NCBI RefSeq assembly: GCF_009708005.2
Contig: NZ_CP052757.1
Location: 1,240,001-1,304,000 of the forward strand
DNA: 64,000 nt
Reading direction: 5' to 3'
From: Cellulosimicrobium protaetiae
Lineage (GTDB): Bacteria > Actinomycetota > Actinomycetes > Actinomycetales > Cellulomonadaceae
A model generated the notes under the pieces. That model was not told the origin of the DNA. It was given only the letters and a program-made list of their open reading frames with translations, and did no database searches. Shown one piece after another: positions 50,164 through 59,280 of the stretch (position 1 is its first letter; each line of letters begins with the position of its first letter). Position numbers and translations under genes: made by a program.

Positions 50164-53100
50164 ATGTCAGAACAGCACGACTACGTGGTACCCGAGCCCG
50201 CCCGCCGGGCGGACGCCCGGTCCGCGCGACGGCTCGAGCGGCTCTCATCCCGCGCGCAGGAGGTCGACCGTGCGCTCGCCGCCGCGGACGAGGGCAAGGG
50301 TGCGCTCGTGTGGACGGCCGAGCCGGGGATGGGCGCGAGCGCGACGCTCGAGCTCGTGTGCGAGGCGATCGCCGTGCACGTCCCCGCACGACCGCACGTC
50401 ACGCTCCGGTGCCGGCCGCCCGCGGGCGTGCCCGCCCCCGGGTCGGCGGTCGTCTCCGTCGTCTCGCAGGTCTCGCAGCTCGCCGGCGGCGTGGTCCCCG
50501 AGCGGCTCACCCGGGTGCTCGAGCCCGTCGACCCCGGGATCGGGTACCTCCCCGAGCTCGCGGCGGTCGCGCTCGCGGAGCTCCTCGTCGAGTCGTTCGA
50601 CGGGGCGACCGTCGTCCTCGTCGCGGACGACCTGCACCTCCAGGACGAGCTCAGCAGGTCCGTCCTGGCCAGCCTCGTCGCGCAGCGGCACGCGCCGGTC
50701 GTCCTCCTGGGGACCGCAGCGGCGGGCGCCCTCGACCCGTCCTCCGGCCCGTTCGAGCTGCGTGCCGTCCCGCCGCTGGCTCCTGCCGACGCGCTCCACC
50801 TGCTGCTCGTCGAACGGCGGCTCGCCGTCGCCCCGCACGTCGCCGCGCGGCTCGCGCACCTCCTGGGCGGGAACGCCGCGGCGCTGACCCAGACGGCCGC
50901 GCTGCTCACGCCCGAGCAGCTCTCCGGAGGGTCGATCCTCCCGGACCCCCTGCCGGCCGTCCCCGCGGTGCGCGCCGTCTTCGCGGAGCGGATCGCCGCG
51001 CTGAGCGCCGCGGAGCGGCACGCGCTCCTGGTCGCGGCCGTCGCCGTCGTCGACCGGACCGAGCTGCTGCTGTCCGCGACGGGCCTCGCCATGGAGGAGG
51101 TCCTCGACGGGCCCCTGGCGGAGCACCTCGCGCTCGTCGGGGGCCGGTTCGCGTTCGTCGACCCGAGGCTCCGCTCGCTCGTGCACGCGGACGCGCGGCT
51201 CGCGGAACGGACCGCGGCGCACGTCGCGCTCGCCGACGCGCACCGGCGCGCCGACGAGGAGGACGTCGCGGTCTGGCACTCCGCGCTCGCGACGCTCGTG
51301 GGCGACCCGGAGCTCGTCCCGGGCCTGCTGCGGATCGCGCGTCGTCACCTCGACCGCGGCGACGTCGTCTGGGCTCACGAGGTGGCGCGCGAGGCCGCGA
51401 GCCAGGCCGCGGGCGAGCACCGTGCGGAGGCGTTCGCGATCGCGGGCGCGGCCGCCCTGCGCTCGGGGCACGTGCAGGACGCCGCGGACTGGCTGCGCAA
51501 GGCGTCGCGCAGCGGCGACGACGCGCTGCGCGCGCGGACGCTCGGTCCGCTCGTCGCCGCGCTCACGCTCGCCGAGGGCCAGGTCCCCGACGACGTCCTC
51601 TCGCCCTACCTGCGCGCGGGGCAACCGGGCGACCTCGCGCCGGACGACGTCGCCGGCGTCGTGACGGGCGTCCTCAACGCGGCCCGCCTGCACGCCGAGC
51701 GAGGCGACGGCGTGAGCACGTCGCAGCTCCTCGACACCGCGACCTTCCTCGCGTCCTGGTGCGACGACGACGACGCGACCGCGGCCCGGCTCGCGCTCGC
51801 CCGGTCGTGGGCGGCCGTCTTCGGCGTGGGTGAGCGGGGCGGCGTCCCCGACGCCGACCTGGGGCCCGACCACGAGGCCGCCGTGCAGGTGAGCCGCGCG
51901 CTCGCCCTCGCGGCGGACGACCGGCTGGAGGACGCGTCGCAGACCCTCGCGAGCGCGGTGGCGTCCCTCGCCCCGGTGCGCGACGGCGGTCGGTGGTTCG
52001 ACGGCCCCGACGCCGCGCTCACCCCGCTCGCCGAGGCGCACGTCCGGCTCGCGCAGACGCTGGTCCACCTCTGGCGCGGCACGCTCACACGTGCCGCCGA
52101 CGAGCTCGCGGAGGCGGCCTTCCGCCTCCCGGTGGGCCTGCCCTTCGCCGGCCTGGGGGTCGCGGCCGCGCGCCGCCTCGACATGATGACCCGGGGTGTC
52201 GTGGGCCCCGTCGCGACGGCGCTCGAGGAGACGTGCGCGAGCCCGACGTCCCGCCCGGTCCGGCTCGGCCTGCTCGTGGACCGGGCGATGGGCGCCGCGT
52301 TCGCGCACCACGTGACGCAGGCGGCGACGCTGCTCGAGCTGGCCGCGGAGCGCGAGCGTCCCGACAGCGCGCGCATGCTCCCGCTGCCCGGGCTGGACGA
52401 CGTCGAGGCGTGGGTCGTCGCCGGGCGGCACGACGCGGCGCAGCGGGCGCTGTCGCGCCGGAAGGTGGACGCGAAGGAGCTGCCGCCGTCGCTGCGGTCG
52501 GCGACCCTCGTGCGGGCCGAGGTCTCGCTGGCAGCACCCGAGGACCTGGCGACGCCGCTCGAGCGCGCGACCCGGGTGAACCGCACGACCGCGTCGCCGT
52601 ACGAGCACGCGCGGACCGACCTGTGCGCTGCCCGGGCCCTCGTGCGGGCCGGGGAGCTCCAGAGGGCGCACGGTCTCTTCCTGTCCGCGATCGAGCTGTT
52701 CGACGACGCGGGTGCCGATCCGTGGACGACGATCGCGCGCGAGGAGCACGCGGACGTCGTCCGGCTTCTCGGCGGGCCCGTGCCGGACGAGGCGGGCCCC
52801 GACGGGGTCGCGGGATCCTCGAGCGGCCCGGCCGTCCCGTCCGCGGCGTCGTGGGCGACGGCCGTGCGTGCTGCTGGTCTGCACGCGCCGCTGCCGGGAG
52901 TCCTCGGTGGTGCCCGGCAGGGGGCCGAGGCCCCGGTCGCGCACCGCCCCGCGCCCCCCGACGCGTGCCGGCTCGCGGTGCGCGAGAGCGACGTCTCGGA
53001 CGAGGCGCTCGCCGAGCTGCGGGGTCGCTGGTCGGACGAGCTCACGGAGCGCGAGCTCGACGTCGCGCTGCTCGTCGTCCAGGGCGCGTCCAACCGGGAG

Positions 53101-53223
53101 GCCGCGGACCAGCTGTACCTCTCGGTGCGGACCGTCGAGGTCCATCTCGGCCGCGTCTTCCGCAAGCTCGGGGTGCGCTCGCGGGTCGAGCTGACCGTGC
53201 TCGCGCACCGCGTGGGGCGTTGA
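50164..53223 (+). CDS. Large LuxR-family (LAL-like) transcriptional regulator
   Basis: A 1,019-residue protein. An N-terminal STAND/AAA-like ATPase region (about 20-270) has a degenerate P-loop TAEPGMGASATLE, where the Lys of Walker A is replaced, followed by VVLVADDLHLQD as Walker B-like. A long TPR-like helical array fills the middle and a C-terminal LuxR HTH (about 955-1019) has LTERELDVALLVVQGASNRE and LYLSVRTVEVHLGRVFRKLG. Such regulators act as signal-responsive activators. ATG at 50164 has GGAGGG eight bases upstream. The chitinase genes follow in the same direction and are plausible targets. Confidence 0.88.
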   Translation: MSEQHDYVVPEPARRADARSARRLERLSSRAQEVDRALAAADEGKGALVWTAEPGMGASATLELVCEAIAVHVPARPHVTLRCRPPAGVPAPGSAVVSVVSQVSQLAGGVVPERLTRVLEPVDPGIGYLPELAAVALAELLVESFDGATVVLVADDLHLQDELSRSVLASLVAQRHAPVVLLGTAAAGALDPSSGPFELRAVPPLAPADALHLLLVERRLAVAPHVAARLAHLLGGNAAALTQTAALLTPEQLSGGSILPDPLPAVPAVRAVFAERIAALSAAERHALLVAAVAVVDRTELLLSATGLAMEEVLDGPLAEHLALVGGRFAFVDPRLRSLVHADARLAERTAAHVALADAHRRADEEDVAVWHSALATLVGDPELVPGLLRIARRHLDRGDVVWAHEVAREAASQAAGEHRAEAFAIAGAAALRSGHVQDAADWLRKASRSGDDALRARTLGPLVAALTLAEGQVPDDVLSPYLRAGQPGDLAPDDVAGVVTGVLNAARLHAERGDGVSTSQLLDTATFLASWCDDDDATAARLALARSWAAVFGVGERGGVPDADLGPDHEAAVQVSRALALAADDRLEDASQTLASAVASLAPVRDGGRWFDGPDAALTPLAEAHVRLAQTLVHLWRGTLTRAADELAEAAFRLPVGLPFAGLGVAAARRLDMMTRGVVGPVATALEETCASPTSRPVRLGLLVDRAMGAAFAHHVTQAATLLELAAERERPDSARMLPLPGLDDVEAWVVAGRHDAAQRALSRRKVDAKELPPSLRSATLVRAEVSLAAPEDLATPLERATRVNRTTASPYEHARTDLCAARALVRAGELQRAHGLFLSAIELFDDAGADPWTTIAREEHADVVRLLGGPVPDEAGPDGVAGSSSGPAVPSAASWATAVRAAGLHAPLPGVLGGARQGAEAPVAHRPAPPDACRLAVRESDVSDEALAELRGRWSDELTERELDVALLVVQGASNREAADQLYLSVRTVEVHLGRVFRKLGVRSRVELTVLAHRVGR

Positions 53224-53233
53224 GCGCTCCCCG

Positions 53234-53251
53234 GCTGGACGATCGTCCAGC
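53234..53251. promoter_or_regulatory. 18-bp perfect palindrome between the LuxR-type and chitinase genes
   Basis: GCTGGACGATCGTCCAGC is a perfect 18-bp palindrome starting 10 bp after the regulator stop. As RNA it could form a 7-bp hairpin with a GATC loop (terminator); as DNA it could be an operator for the chitinase gene 226 bp downstream. It does not match the Streptomyces DasR site. Confidence 0.5.
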
Positions 53252-53476
53252 TGGGGCGGATCGGCGACATCCTGCGGCTGAGAGGGCATCAGGGGACCCC
53301 GCAGCAACGTTTTCGACGTACGGGTAAACCCTTACGTCGGGAGTAAGTTCGCAACATGAACAATGTGGAAAGCGCGGATCACGAGGCGGGGTCCCTGTCA
53401 TTACGTTCGGGGTGTCCGAGGGCAACGAAGCCGGTCGACGGCAGCGTGGCCCACAGCACGAGAACGAGGCAGGACC

Positions 53477-55387
53477 ATGAGAGCCCTCTCCAGCAGACGA
53501 CCCAGCACGGGGCGACGTCTCGGCGCCCGCGCCGCCGCGCTGACGACGGCGGCCGCGCTCGTCGCCGGCCTCCTCGCCGGCGTCGCGCCGGCCCAGGCCG
53601 CGATCGCGCCGCCGACCGTGTCCGACCCCGGGGACAGCGACGTCAACGGCTACCGCAACGTCGGCTACTTCACGCAGTGGGGCGTGTACGGCCGTGACTT
53701 CAAGCTCAAGAAGCTGCAGGACTCGGGGGCCGCTGCCGACCTGACGCACATCAACTACTCGTTCGGCAACATCCACCACCAGAACCTCACGTGCTTCATC
53801 GCGAACAAGGCGCAGGGCACGGGACCCAACGGGTCCGACGGCGCCGGCGACGCGTGGGCCGACTTCGGGATGGGCTACACCGCGGCGACCTCCGTCGCGG
53901 GCGTCGCCGACAGCTGGGACCAGCCGCTCGCGGGCTCGTTCAACCAGCTCAAGCAGCTCAAGGCGAAGAACCCGCACCTGCGCCCGATGATCTCGCTCGG
54001 CGGGTGGACCTGGTCGAAGAACTTCTCGAAGGCCGCCGCGACCGACGCGTCGCGCAAGAAGCTCGTCTCGTCGTGCATCGACATCTACATCAAGGGCAAC
54101 CTGCCCGTGATCGACGGACGCGGTGGCACGGGTGCCGCCGCGGGCGTGTTCGACGGCATCGACATCGACTGGGAGTGGCCCGGCTCGAACAACGGTGAGG
54201 TCGGCAACCACGTCGACGAGGTGAACGACGCGCGCAACTTCAAGCTCCTGCTCAAGGAGTTCCGCACCCAGCTCGACGCCTACGGCGCCCAGACGGGCAA
54301 GACGTACCTGCTCTCGGCGTTCCTGCCGGCGAACCCGGACGACATCGCCGCGGGCGGCTGGAACGACCCCGAGATCTTCCAGTACCTCGACTTCGGCAAC
54401 GTCCAGGGGTACGACCTGCACGGGGCCTGGAACCCGTCCCTGACCGGCCACCAGGGCAACCTGTGGGACGACCCGAGCGACCCGCGCCCCGCGAACCGCC
54501 AGTTCAGCGTCGACAAGGCCGTGAACGAGTACCTGCGCACGGGCATCGACCCGTCGCAGCTCGGCATCGGCCTCGCGATGTACGGCCGCGGCTGGAAGGG
54601 TGCCACCTCCGCCGACCCGTGGGGTCCGGCGACGGGTGCCGGTCCCGGCACGTGGGAGGCAGGCAACGAGGACTACGACAAGCTGCGCAACCGCGGTCAG
54701 GACTACTACGACCCCACGACGGTCTCCGCCTGGCGGTACGACGGTGACCAGTGGTGGAGCTACGACAACCCCCGGTCCGTGGCGGCGAAGGCCGACTACG
54801 TCGTCGCCAAGAAGCTCGGTGGCGGCATGTGGTGGGACCTCTCCGGCAACCACGACGGCACGCTGCTCGGCGGGTTCACCGACAAGCTGCGTGCGGCGGC
54901 GCCGGGGCCGGTCGACGGCACCGACGGACCGAGCAACCCGACGGACCCGACCGACCCGACGGACCCGACGGACCCGACCGACCCGACCGACCCGACCGAC
55001 CCGACGAACCCGGGTGACTGCGTGGCGGCCTGGTCGGCGAGCGCGATCTACACCGGGGGAGCGACGGCGTCGTTCGAGGGCAAGAACTACCGCGCGAAGT
55101 GGTGGACCCAGGGCGACCGCCCGAGCGCGGGCGGCCCGTGGGAGGCGACCGGTGCGTGCGGGACGACGAACCCGACCGACCCGACCGACCCGACGGACCC
55201 GACGGACCCGACGGACCCGACGGACCCCGGGACCTGCACCGCACCGGCATGGTCGGCGGCCGCGGTCTACAACGGCGGGGCGACGGTCTCGCACCAGGGC
55301 CAGACGTACCGCGCGAAGTGGTGGACGCAGAACAACGTCCCGGGCGCGGAGCAGTACGGCCCGTGGCAGTCGCTCGGCGCCTGCTGA
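53477..55387 (+). CDS. Secreted GH18 chitinase with two C-terminal CBM5/12 modules
   Basis: A 636-residue exported endo-type chitinase. The signal peptide (about 1-41, ending APAQA) is followed by a GH18 catalytic domain (about 57-475) with SLGGW and the active site FDGIDIDWEWP, catalytic Glu near residue 233. A Pro-Thr-Asp linker, a chitin-binding CBM5/12 (about 514-561), a second linker and another CBM5/12 (about 587-636) follow; both modules have the Trp pair in YRAKWWTQ. It degrades chitin outside the cell. ATG at 53477 was chosen over upstream in-frame starts because the signal peptide begins there and AGGCAGG precedes it. A terminator follows. Confidence 0.95.
   Translation: MRALSSRRPSTGRRLGARAAALTTAAALVAGLLAGVAPAQAAIAPPTVSDPGDSDVNGYRNVGYFTQWGVYGRDFKLKKLQDSGAAADLTHINYSFGNIHHQNLTCFIANKAQGTGPNGSDGAGDAWADFGMGYTAATSVAGVADSWDQPLAGSFNQLKQLKAKNPHLRPMISLGGWTWSKNFSKAAATDASRKKLVSSCIDIYIKGNLPVIDGRGGTGAAAGVFDGIDIDWEWPGSNNGEVGNHVDEVNDARNFKLLLKEFRTQLDAYGAQTGKTYLLSAFLPANPDDIAAGGWNDPEIFQYLDFGNVQGYDLHGAWNPSLTGHQGNLWDDPSDPRPANRQFSVDKAVNEYLRTGIDPSQLGIGLAMYGRGWKGATSADPWGPATGAGPGTWEAGNEDYDKLRNRGQDYYDPTTVSAWRYDGDQWWSYDNPRSVAAKADYVVAKKLGGGMWWDLSGNHDGTLLGGFTDKLRAAAPGPVDGTDGPSNPTDPTDPTDPTDPTDPTDPTDPTNPGDCVAAWSASAIYTGGATASFEGKNYRAKWWTQGDRPSAGGPWEATGACGTTNPTDPTDPTDPTDPTDPTDPGTCTAPAWSAAAVYNGGATVSHQGQTYRAKWWTQNNVPGAEQYGPWQSLGAC
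54935..55230 (+). repeat. DNA repeats encoding (PTD)n linkers of the first chitinase
   Basis: Two tracts of the 9-bp unit CCGACGGAC/CCGACCGAC (about 54935-55012 and 55169-55228) encode Pro-Thr-Asp linkers between the catalytic domain and the two binding modules. They are prone to slippage. Confidence 0.85.
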
Positions 55388-55713
55388 CACCCCACCCCCC
55401 GGGTGCCTCGTCCCTCCGGTCGAGGCACCCGGCGGCGCCGGCCGCCGTGCGCGGTCGGTGCCCGTCGAGCGGAGCCCGCGGGCAGGGCTCGGCAGCACCA
55501 CGGCGACGCGTCCCGTGCACCCGCCCGTGCACCGCCCCGTCGCGCCGCCGTGGTGCCGTCCGCCGTTCCCCTCCCCGGTGCGCCGGCACGTCCGCAGACC
55601 CCGCCGCGGGCCCGCTCGACACCTCTGATGAGCCCTCGCAGTCGTCCTGACGGGCGACCGGCGAACGCGGCGGCGCCGACCGGCGACGTCCCCCAGAAAG
55701 AACGAGGTACCCC
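55388..55713. other. 326-bp region between the two chitinase genes
   Basis: The region holds the first chitinase's terminator and the promoter and leader of the second. GAAAGAACGAGG before 55714 is the ribosome site. No other gene or RNA element was seen. Confidence 0.6.
55399..55432 (+). terminator. Terminator of the first chitinase gene
   Basis: A 12-bp perfect stem (CCGGGTGCCTCG / CGAGGCACCCGG) with a 10-nt loop begins 12 bp after the stop codon. Confidence 0.85.
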
Positions 55714-58329
55714 ATGCGGTTGTCCCTGTCCTCCCGGGCGCGCTCCCCGCGCGCGCCCGGCCGTGCGCCCCAGGTCCTCGCGGCCGCCACCACGCTCGCG
55801 GTCCTCGTGACCGGCGCGGTCGGCGCCGCGACGGCCCAGGCGGCGTCGCCGGTCCCCGCGGCGGCGACCACGCCCTGCGCCGCACCCTGGTCCGCCACCC
55901 CGGCCTACTCGGGCGGTGCCACCGTCTCCTACCAGGGGCAGAACTTCCGGGCGAAGTGGTGGACGCAGAACCAGGCCCCGAGCACGTCCCCGGACGCCCC
56001 GTGGCAGTCGCTCGGCGCGTGCGGCGACGGCCCGACGACGGAGCCCACGACGGAGCCCACCACCGAGCCGACCACGGAGCCGACGACGGAGCCGACGACG
56101 GAGCCGACGACGAGCCCGTCCACGAACCCGCACGAGAAGTGCCGGCCCGACGGCATGGTCCAGACGCCCGGGGTCGACACGCCCTACTGCGACGTCTACG
56201 ACGAGGCGGGACGCGAGAAGCTCCCCAACGGCCTCGACCGCCGCGTCATCGGCTACTTCACGTCGTGGCGCACCGGGGCGAACGACCAGCCCCGCTACCT
56301 CGCGAGCGACATCCCGTGGACCAAGATCTCGCACATCAACTACGCGTTCGCGCACGTCGACGGGCAGAACAAGGTGTCGGTGAACGCCTCCGCCCCGGGC
56401 AACGTCGCGACGGACACGACGTGGCCGGGTGTCGCCGGCGCGGAGATGGACCCGAGCCTGCCGTACGAGGGCCACTTCAACCTGCTCGCCAAGTACAAGA
56501 AGGCGAACCCGGGGGTCAAGGTCATCCCCGCCGTGGGTGGCTGGGCCGAGACGGGCGGCTACTTCGACGCTGCCGGCAACCGGGTCGCGTCGGGCGGCTT
56601 CTACACGATGACGGAGTCGCAGGCGAAGATCGACACGTTCGCCGACTCGGTCGTCGCGTTCGTCCGTGAGTACGGGTTCGACGGCATCGACATCGACTAC
56701 GAGTACCCGACGTCGAACAACCAGGCCGGCAACCCCGACGACTTCCACATCTCCGACAAGCGCCGCGGGCAGCTCTTCAAGGGCTACATCGACCTCATGC
56801 GGACGCTGCGCGAGAAGCTCGACGTCGCGGGCGCCCAGGACGGCGAGTACTACATGCTCACGACGGCGACGCCGTCGTCCGGGTGGCTGCTGCGCGGCAT
56901 GGAGGTCTACCAGGTCACGCAGTACACCGACTACGTCAACATGATGACGTACGACCTGCACGGCGCCTGGAACGAGTACGTGGGCGGCAACGGCGCCCTG
57001 TTCGACGACGGCAAGGACCCCGAGCTCGCGGCCGGCGGCGTCTACACGGCGTACAAGGGCATCGGCTACCTCAACGGCGACTGGTCGTCGCACTACTTCC
57101 GCGGTGCGATGCAGGGCGGTCGTATCAACCTCGGTGTCCCGTTCTACACGCGCGGGTTCCAGAACGTGCAGGGCGGCACCTACGGCATGGGAGGCCGCGC
57201 CCCGGCCACGGCCTCGACGAAGTGCCCCGCGGGGACGAACAACAAGTGCGGTGACGGTGCCGACGGTATCGACAACCTCTGGTACGACTCCGACCCCCAG
57301 GGCGTCGCGATCCCGGCGGGCGCGAACCCGATCTGGCACGTCCTCAACCTCGAGAAGGGCGTCGTCGGCGACTACGCCGCGGCGTACAAGGTCCCCACGA
57401 CCATCCAGGGTTCGTACGAGCGCCACTTCGACCCGGTGACGAAGAACGAGTGGTGGTGGAACGCCCAGACGAAGACGTTCCTCTCCGGCGACGCCGACCA
57501 GGCGATCACCGCCAAGGCCGACTACGTGAACAGCACCGGTCTCGGCGGCCTCATGATCTGGGAGCTCGCGGGCGACTACGACTACGACCAGGCCAAGGGC
57601 CAGTACGAGATGGGCAGCTCGCTCGTCGACATCATGCACACCAAGTTCTCCTCCTCGACGCCGTACGGCGCGTCGAAGGCGAACGCGGACCGCCCGATGC
57701 CGACGAAGGCCCTCGACCTCGACATCCGGTACACCGAGTTCGCGCTCGGCGACAACAACTACCCGATCTCGCCGAAGGTGGTCTTCACCAACAACGGGGC
57801 GAAGGACATCCCGGCGGGCTCGCTGATCTCGTTCCAGTACGGCACCACGGACACGGGCGAGATGAGCGACTGGAGCGGCCTCAAGACGACCGTGACCGCG
57901 AAGGGCCACACCGGCGACAACGTGGGCGGGCTCGACGGCGACTTCCACACCGTGCAGTTCACGGTGCCGACCGGCGGCATCCCCGCCGGGGGCTCGATCA
58001 CGAACCAGCTCAAGTGGGCGATGCCCGCGGCACAGTTCTCGAACGTGATCGTGACCGTCGACGGCGTCGCCTACTCGACCACGTACGACCACCTGCACGG
58101 CGTCACCGTCGTCGACCTGCCGGCCACCGGTGGTGGCACGGGTGGCGGTGACGGGGGCACGGGCGGCACCGGCTCGTGCACGGCCCCGGCGTGGGCCGCG
58201 GGGACCGTGTACACGGGCGGGACGGTCGTCAGCCACGGCGGCAAGGTGTGGACCGCGCGGTACTGGAACCAGAACGACACCCCGGGCGCCTCGGCCTGGG
58301 GGCCGTGGGCGGACGGCGGCGCGTGCTGA
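55714..58329 (+). CDS. Secreted multidomain GH18 chitinase with N- and C-terminal CBM5/12 modules
   Basis: An 871-residue exported chitinase. The signal peptide (about 1-44) is followed by a CBM5/12 (about 55-103, FRAKWWTQ), a (PTTE)n linker (about 107-133) and a GH18 domain (about 176-650) with VGGWAET and the active site FDGIDIDYEYP, catalytic Glu near 330. An unclassified beta-sandwich module (about 668-790; LDLDIRYTEFALGDNNYPIS) and a C-terminal CBM5/12 (about 822-871) after a Gly/Thr linker complete the protein. The GH18 subtype differs from the preceding chitinase, so the two probably cleave chitin differently and act together. ATG at 55714 follows GAAAGAACGAGG. Confidence 0.95.
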   Translation: MRLSLSSRARSPRAPGRAPQVLAAATTLAVLVTGAVGAATAQAASPVPAAATTPCAAPWSATPAYSGGATVSYQGQNFRAKWWTQNQAPSTSPDAPWQSLGACGDGPTTEPTTEPTTEPTTEPTTEPTTEPTTSPSTNPHEKCRPDGMVQTPGVDTPYCDVYDEAGREKLPNGLDRRVIGYFTSWRTGANDQPRYLASDIPWTKISHINYAFAHVDGQNKVSVNASAPGNVATDTTWPGVAGAEMDPSLPYEGHFNLLAKYKKANPGVKVIPAVGGWAETGGYFDAAGNRVASGGFYTMTESQAKIDTFADSVVAFVREYGFDGIDIDYEYPTSNNQAGNPDDFHISDKRRGQLFKGYIDLMRTLREKLDVAGAQDGEYYMLTTATPSSGWLLRGMEVYQVTQYTDYVNMMTYDLHGAWNEYVGGNGALFDDGKDPELAAGGVYTAYKGIGYLNGDWSSHYFRGAMQGGRINLGVPFYTRGFQNVQGGTYGMGGRAPATASTKCPAGTNNKCGDGADGIDNLWYDSDPQGVAIPAGANPIWHVLNLEKGVVGDYAAAYKVPTTIQGSYERHFDPVTKNEWWWNAQTKTFLSGDADQAITAKADYVNSTGLGGLMIWELAGDYDYDQAKGQYEMGSSLVDIMHTKFSSSTPYGASKANADRPMPTKALDLDIRYTEFALGDNNYPISPKVVFTNNGAKDIPAGSLISFQYGTTDTGEMSDWSGLKTTVTAKGHTGDNVGGLDGDFHTVQFTVPTGGIPAGGSITNQLKWAMPAAQFSNVIVTVDGVAYSTTYDHLHGVTVVDLPATGGGTGGGDGGTGGTGSCTAPAWAAGTVYTGGTVVSHGGKVWTARYWNQNDTPGASAWGPWADGGAC
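56032..56109 (+). repeat. DNA repeat encoding the (PTTE)n linker
   Basis: About six copies of a 12-bp unit (ACGACGGAGCCC and variants) encode Pro-Thr-Thr-Glu repeats between the N-terminal CBM and the catalytic domain. Confidence 0.85.
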
Positions 58330-58369
58330 CGTCGCACCGACCCCGCTGACCCGGGAGTCCGCACGACCC

Positions 58370-58405
58370 GGCTCGCGGGTACGGGAAAACCCGTACCCGC
58401 GAGCC
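58370..58405 (+). terminator. Terminator of the second chitinase gene
   Basis: A perfect 16-bp stem (GGCTCGCGGGTACGGG and its complement) with an AAAA loop, 40 bp after the stop codon. Confidence 0.9.
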
Positions 58406-58529
58406 GTCATCGTGTGGTTCTCCCGCATCTCGACCAGCCCTCGCGCTCTCTAGCGTGAAGGGGGCGACGAGGTCTCCGCAGCCCTCCCCAGTGGGCTGCG
58501 GGGCCTCCCACCCGGAAAGGCAACACACC

Positions 58530-59189
58530 GTGCGCCACCGCATCTCCCGAACCCTGACCGTCCGCCCCGCCGCCGCGCTCGCGGCCGGTGCCCTGAGCCT
58601 CCTGCTCCTGAGCGCCTGCACGGGCACATCGGAGGAGGAGGCGGGCGTGGCTCCTGCCGACGAGTCGGCCCCTGCCGACGGCTCGGGCCCGGCCGGGGCC
58701 GAGGACCACGACGCCCACGCCGGGCACGCCGACACGGGCAAGGTCCCGGTCGGCCCGCTCCAGCTGCCGGCGGCCGAGTACTGGTCCGTGCTCCAGCCCG
58801 CGGACGGCGTCACGCAGGTCCGCGCGGGCGGCTGCCCCGAGGACGCGGTCTGCCCCAGCTTCGAGATCCTCACCGGCGCGGCGCTCGACGGCGTCGACCC
58901 CGCGGCGGCGCACGTCCCCGACGGCGCGACGTGCCCCGGCGGCGACGCGCTCGCCGCGCAGGTCGTGGGCGAGGCCGCCGAGTCGGAGGTCGAGGTCGCC
59001 GGGTCGCCGGCGACCCTCGCCCGCTGGACGCTCTCGTGCGTCGACCCTTCCGGCACGGAGGTCCGCACCGTCGAACAGCTCCAGTGGTACGTCCCCGACG
59101 CCCCCGACGGGCCGGTGCTCGTCGTCGACCGCTGGGCGTTCGAGGGCCTCGAGTCCCGTCTCGCCGCGGGGGGCTGGGTCTCCGCCTGA
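58530..59189 (+). CDS. Secreted lipoprotein of unknown function
   Basis: A 219-residue lipoprotein. The signal peptide has Arg-rich ends and a hydrophobic core, then lipobox LLSAC with the lipidated Cys near residue 30. An acidic/His-containing spacer (DHDAHAGHAD) is followed by a globular region with four more Cys (GGCPEDAVCPSFE, GATCPGG, LSCVDPSGTE) that could form disulfides. No family was recognised. The His-rich spacer could bind metal, a speculative idea. GTG at 58530 follows GGAAAGG at long spacing. Confidence 0.8.
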   Translation: MRHRISRTLTVRPAAALAAGALSLLLLSACTGTSEEEAGVAPADESAPADGSGPAGAEDHDAHAGHADTGKVPVGPLQLPAAEYWSVLQPADGVTQVRAGGCPEDAVCPSFEILTGAALDGVDPAAAHVPDGATCPGGDALAAQVVGEAAESEVEVAGSPATLARWTLSCVDPSGTEVRTVEQLQWYVPDAPDGPVLVVDRWAFEGLESRLAAGGWVSA

Positions 59190-59229
59190 CGGGCCGACCT
59201 GCTGACCGACCGTCGCCTCGACGGACGAC

Positions 59230-59263
59230 GAAGGCCTCGCACCCTCCAGGGTGCGAGGCCTTC
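59230..59263. terminator. Bidirectional terminator between lipoprotein and LAETG protein genes
   Basis: A 16-bp perfect stem (GAAGGCCTCGCACCCT / AGGGTGCGAGGCCTTC) with a 2-nt loop as drawn, lying between convergent genes. Confidence 0.9.
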
Positions 59264-59280
59264 GGTCTGACGTGCTCCGG

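Noticed and set aside
50131-53441. The shared GGGCRACGAAGCC element as a c-di-GMP-I riboswitch
   Set aside because: It resembles GGGACGCAAAGCC only superficially and the first half of that riboswitch (GCAAACC and its stem) was not found.
53224-53476. DasR-type operator upstream of the chitinase
   Set aside because: No match to AGTGGTCTAGACCACT was found. The 18-bp palindrome has a different sequence.
54935-56109. Tandem DNA repeats in the chitinase genes considered as a CRISPR array
   Set aside because: Units are 9 or 12 bp without spacers and encode Pro-Thr-Asp and Pro-Thr-Thr-Glu linkers in frame.
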